DNA from: JAQGMJ01 sp036271855
GTDB lineage: Bacteria > Pseudomonadota > Gammaproteobacteria > Burkholderiales > JAEUOS01
Reading direction: 5' to 3'
Assembly: GCA_036271855.1 (NCBI GenBank)
Contig: DATAZV010000208.1
Location: forward strand, 1 to 25,142
DNA: 25,142 nucleotides
Part shown: one piece after another, positions 24,528 through 25,142 of the stretch
Layout: each line of letters opens with the position of its first letter
Numbering within the stretch: position 1 is the first letter of the stretch
Notes under the pieces: model-generated
What the model was told of the DNA's origin: nothing
Database searches by the model: none
Seen by the model: the letters and a program-made list of their open reading frames with translations, nothing else
Made by a program: the position numbers and the translations under genes

Positions 24528-25142
24528 CTACTCTTCTTCCAGGCGCATCAGGCGGGCTTTTTCTTCCAGCTCGATGTCCTCGATTTCCTGCAGCACGCCT
24601 TCCAGATCGACTGCCTTTTCCTCGCGCACGAACAGGCCGGTAAGCGGGGTGTCGGGCGCCAGCAGGCCGGCCTGGTACAAGGCCCACATTTCGCCGGCGT
24701 AGTCAGTGCTGAGCAATTCAGGGGCGTACTGGCCGAAGTAATTGCGCAGGTTGCCGACGTCGCGGGCCAGCATTTCGGGGGCGTGGTTGTTGCCGGCGGC
24801 GTCCACCGCCTGCGGCAGGTCGATGATGACGGGACCATCGGCGCCGATCAGGATGTTGAATTCGGAAAGGTCGCCGTGGATCACGCCGGCGCAGAGCATG
24901 CGCACCACTTCGCGGATCAGGATGGCATGGGTGGCGACGGCTTCCTGCGCCGTGAAGCTGCAGTCGTTCAGGCGCGGGGCGGCGGCGCCCTCGGCGTCCG
25001 CCACCAGTTCCATCAGCAGCACGCCTTCGTGGAAGTTATACGGCGTGGGCACGCGCACGCCGGCGGCGGCCAGGCGATACAGGGCATCGACCTCGGCGCT
25101 TTGCCAGGCCGCTTCCTGCGCTTCGCGGCCGAAGCGCGTGCC
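24528..25142 (-). CDS. RIO1-family atypical serine/threonine protein kinase (5' truncated by window edge)
   Basis: The frame is open to the window edge and stops at TAG (24528-24530), leaving about 204 residues of the C-terminal part. The RIO fold is clear. VRVPTPYNFHEGVLLMELV forms the hinge strand, VIHGDLSEFNILI the catalytic loop (Asp is the catalytic base, Asn a metal ligand), and VIIDLPQAVD the metal-binding loop that replaces the DFG motif of ordinary kinases. The P-loop and lysine strand lie outside the window. The tail is rich in glutamate (EEKARLMRLEEE). Bacterial RIO kinases occur singly in proteobacteria and their substrates are poorly known. The kinase is upstream of uvrA2 on the same strand, but a 144-bp gap argues against tight coupling. 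Confidence 0.92.
   Translation of the reverse strand, partial: GTRFGREAQEAAWQSAEVDALYRLAAAGVRVPTPYNFHEGVLLMELVADAEGAAAPRLNDCSFTAQEAVATHAILIREVVRMLCAGVIHGDLSEFNILIGADGPVIIDLPQAVDAAGNNHAPEMLARDVGNLRNYFGQYAPELLSTDYAGEMWALYQAGLLAPDTPLTGLFVREEKAVDLEGVLQEIEDIELEEKARLMRLEEE

Overview
The window is about 25 kb of GC-rich chromosome with very few gaps. It fits a betaproteobacterium, most likely of the Burkholderiales or a close relative. The signs are TctC/Bug-type substrate-binding proteins next to MmgE/PrpD-family genes, the apaG/mltA neighbourhood, a fused Ada-AlkA repair protein, and strong third-position GC bias that creates long false antisense ORFs. No rRNA, tRNA, CRISPR array, insertion sequence, integrase or phage gene was recognised, so it reads as resident chromosome. 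This assignment is inference from gene content only.

Left part (1-8605). It opens with the C-terminal part of a LysR-type regulator, a 72-residue zinc-ribbon protein and ilvE. Then, on the minus strand, comes an alkylation-repair pair: an Ada-like sensor fused to an AlkA glycosylase, overlapping ogt by 4 bp. A DUF3047-like lipoprotein (-) and an exported protein of unknown function (+) are divergent. They are followed by a tiny hydrophobic ORF, apaG, a membrane protein, a small antisense membrane protein, and the lytic transglycosylase lipoprotein gene mltA.

Middle (8606-14410). A 423-bp intergenic region rich in dyad symmetry leads into the most unusual locus: five plus-strand genes with short spacing. 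They encode (i) a 726-residue exported protein with a carboxypeptidase-regulatory-like (CRP-like) domain, one CxxCH haem motif and propeller-like repeats; (ii, iii) two small multi-pass membrane proteins; (iv) a free-standing exported protein that looks like one CRP-like domain; and (v) a 554-residue exported protein with a CRP-like domain, one CxxCH motif and a seven-repeat Vgb-like beta-propeller. The layout suggests an uncharacterised periplasmic electron-transfer or redox-enzyme system. It ends at a perfect 14-bp-stem hairpin, followed by further hairpins between it and the convergent typA.

Right part (14411-25142). typA (bipA) is on the minus strand. A divergent TctC/Bug gene faces a minus-strand run of MmgE/PrpD, Bug and MmgE/PrpD genes. 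This looks like uptake and catabolism of one or more unidentified carboxylates, although no TctA/TctB membrane components are present. A class II UvrA paralogue without the UvrB-binding domain and a 5'-truncated RIO-family kinase close the window.

All calls rest on reading translations and motifs by eye. No database search was run, and family assignments come from recognised motifs and known architectures.
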